From CADCVW01 sp964251385 (lineage in GTDB: Bacteria > Pseudomonadota > Alphaproteobacteria > Sphingomonadales > Sphingomonadaceae), in NCBI GenBank assembly GCA_964251385.1, contig CAXUJK010000002.1, positions 709,832 through 773,831 of the forward strand: DNA of 64,000 nt, given 5' to 3'. How positions within the stretch are numbered: position 1 is the stretch's first letter; each line of letters begins with the position of its first letter. The translations under genes and the position numbers were made by a program. The notes below the pieces were generated by a model that was given only the letters and a program-made list of their open reading frames with translations, ran no database searches and was not told the DNA's origin. Below, one piece after another: positions 62,968 to 64,000 of this stretch.

Positions 62968-64000
<1,033 letters not shown>

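Overview
The window is high-GC DNA (locally lower in a few spots) from an alphaproteobacterium, most probably a sphingomonad (Sphingomonas or a close relative). The reasons are: CtrA with near-consensus CtrA boxes; the sdhCDAB and mdh-sucDAB-lpd arrangements; a HrcA/CIRCE-controlled groESL; a PhoK-like alkaline phosphatase; a 'vgr-related' HExxH protein; and dispersed palindromic repeats of the GCTTCGACA..GCTCAG type. Assignment to family is inference from gene content, since no 16S gene is present.

Layout. 1-2.8 kb (minus): a membrane-anchored unknown, an SDR oxidoreductase and a globin-coupled chemoreceptor. 3-7.6 kb (plus): sdhC-sdhD-sdhA, then an AT-richer insertion (small membrane protein plus a HicB/HicA-type toxin-antitoxin pair), then sdhB, closed by a large palindrome. 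7.6-18.7 kb (plus): thioesterase, zapE, mdh, a secreted protein where sucC might be expected, sucD-sucA-sucB-lpdA, a PepSY membrane protein and a TRIC-type channel. 18.8-25 kb: sppA, groES-groEL with CIRCE operator and three 3' hairpins, and small envelope lipoproteins with mlaA. 25.1-30.7 kb: a methionine operon (ArsR-methyltransferase regulator with a perfect palindromic operator, metF, metH split in two genes). 30.8-42.3 kb: mixed metabolism and envelope genes (beta-helix protein, alkaline phosphatase, DsbD, a gene remnant, P450, amidohydrolase, HIBADH-like enzyme, threonine deaminase, bpt, Uma2).

42.3-47 kb (minus): the conserved but poorly understood cluster ATP-grasp / alpha-E / transglutaminase / Anbu proteasome-like peptidase, followed by ctrA. 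47.5-49.7 kb: a SirB1-type protein, then an orphan RHS C-terminal tip with an AT-rich presumed immunity gene. 49.8-59.5 kb: rRNA/tRNA modification and ribosome rescue genes, msrC, a universal stress protein, pdhC and a second lpdA (pyruvate dehydrogenase E2/E3), and an amidohydrolase operon. 59.6-64 kb: iron alcohol dehydrogenase, a metalloprotease/lipoprotein pair, and the start of the str operon (rpsL-rpsG-fusA; fusA runs off the window) with a good promoter and a structured leader.

Functionally much of the window is central carbon metabolism: succinate dehydrogenase, malate dehydrogenase, succinyl-CoA synthetase alpha, the complete 2-oxoglutarate dehydrogenase complex with its own E3, and E2/E3 of pyruvate dehydrogenase. 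Most interesting for follow-up are the orphan RHS tip/immunity pair with an EF-hand tail, palindromic repeats translated in frame inside metH and pdhC, Arg88 in ribosomal protein S12 (a known streptomycin-resistance substitution elsewhere), the insertion that splits sdhA from sdhB, and the Anbu/ATP-grasp cluster.
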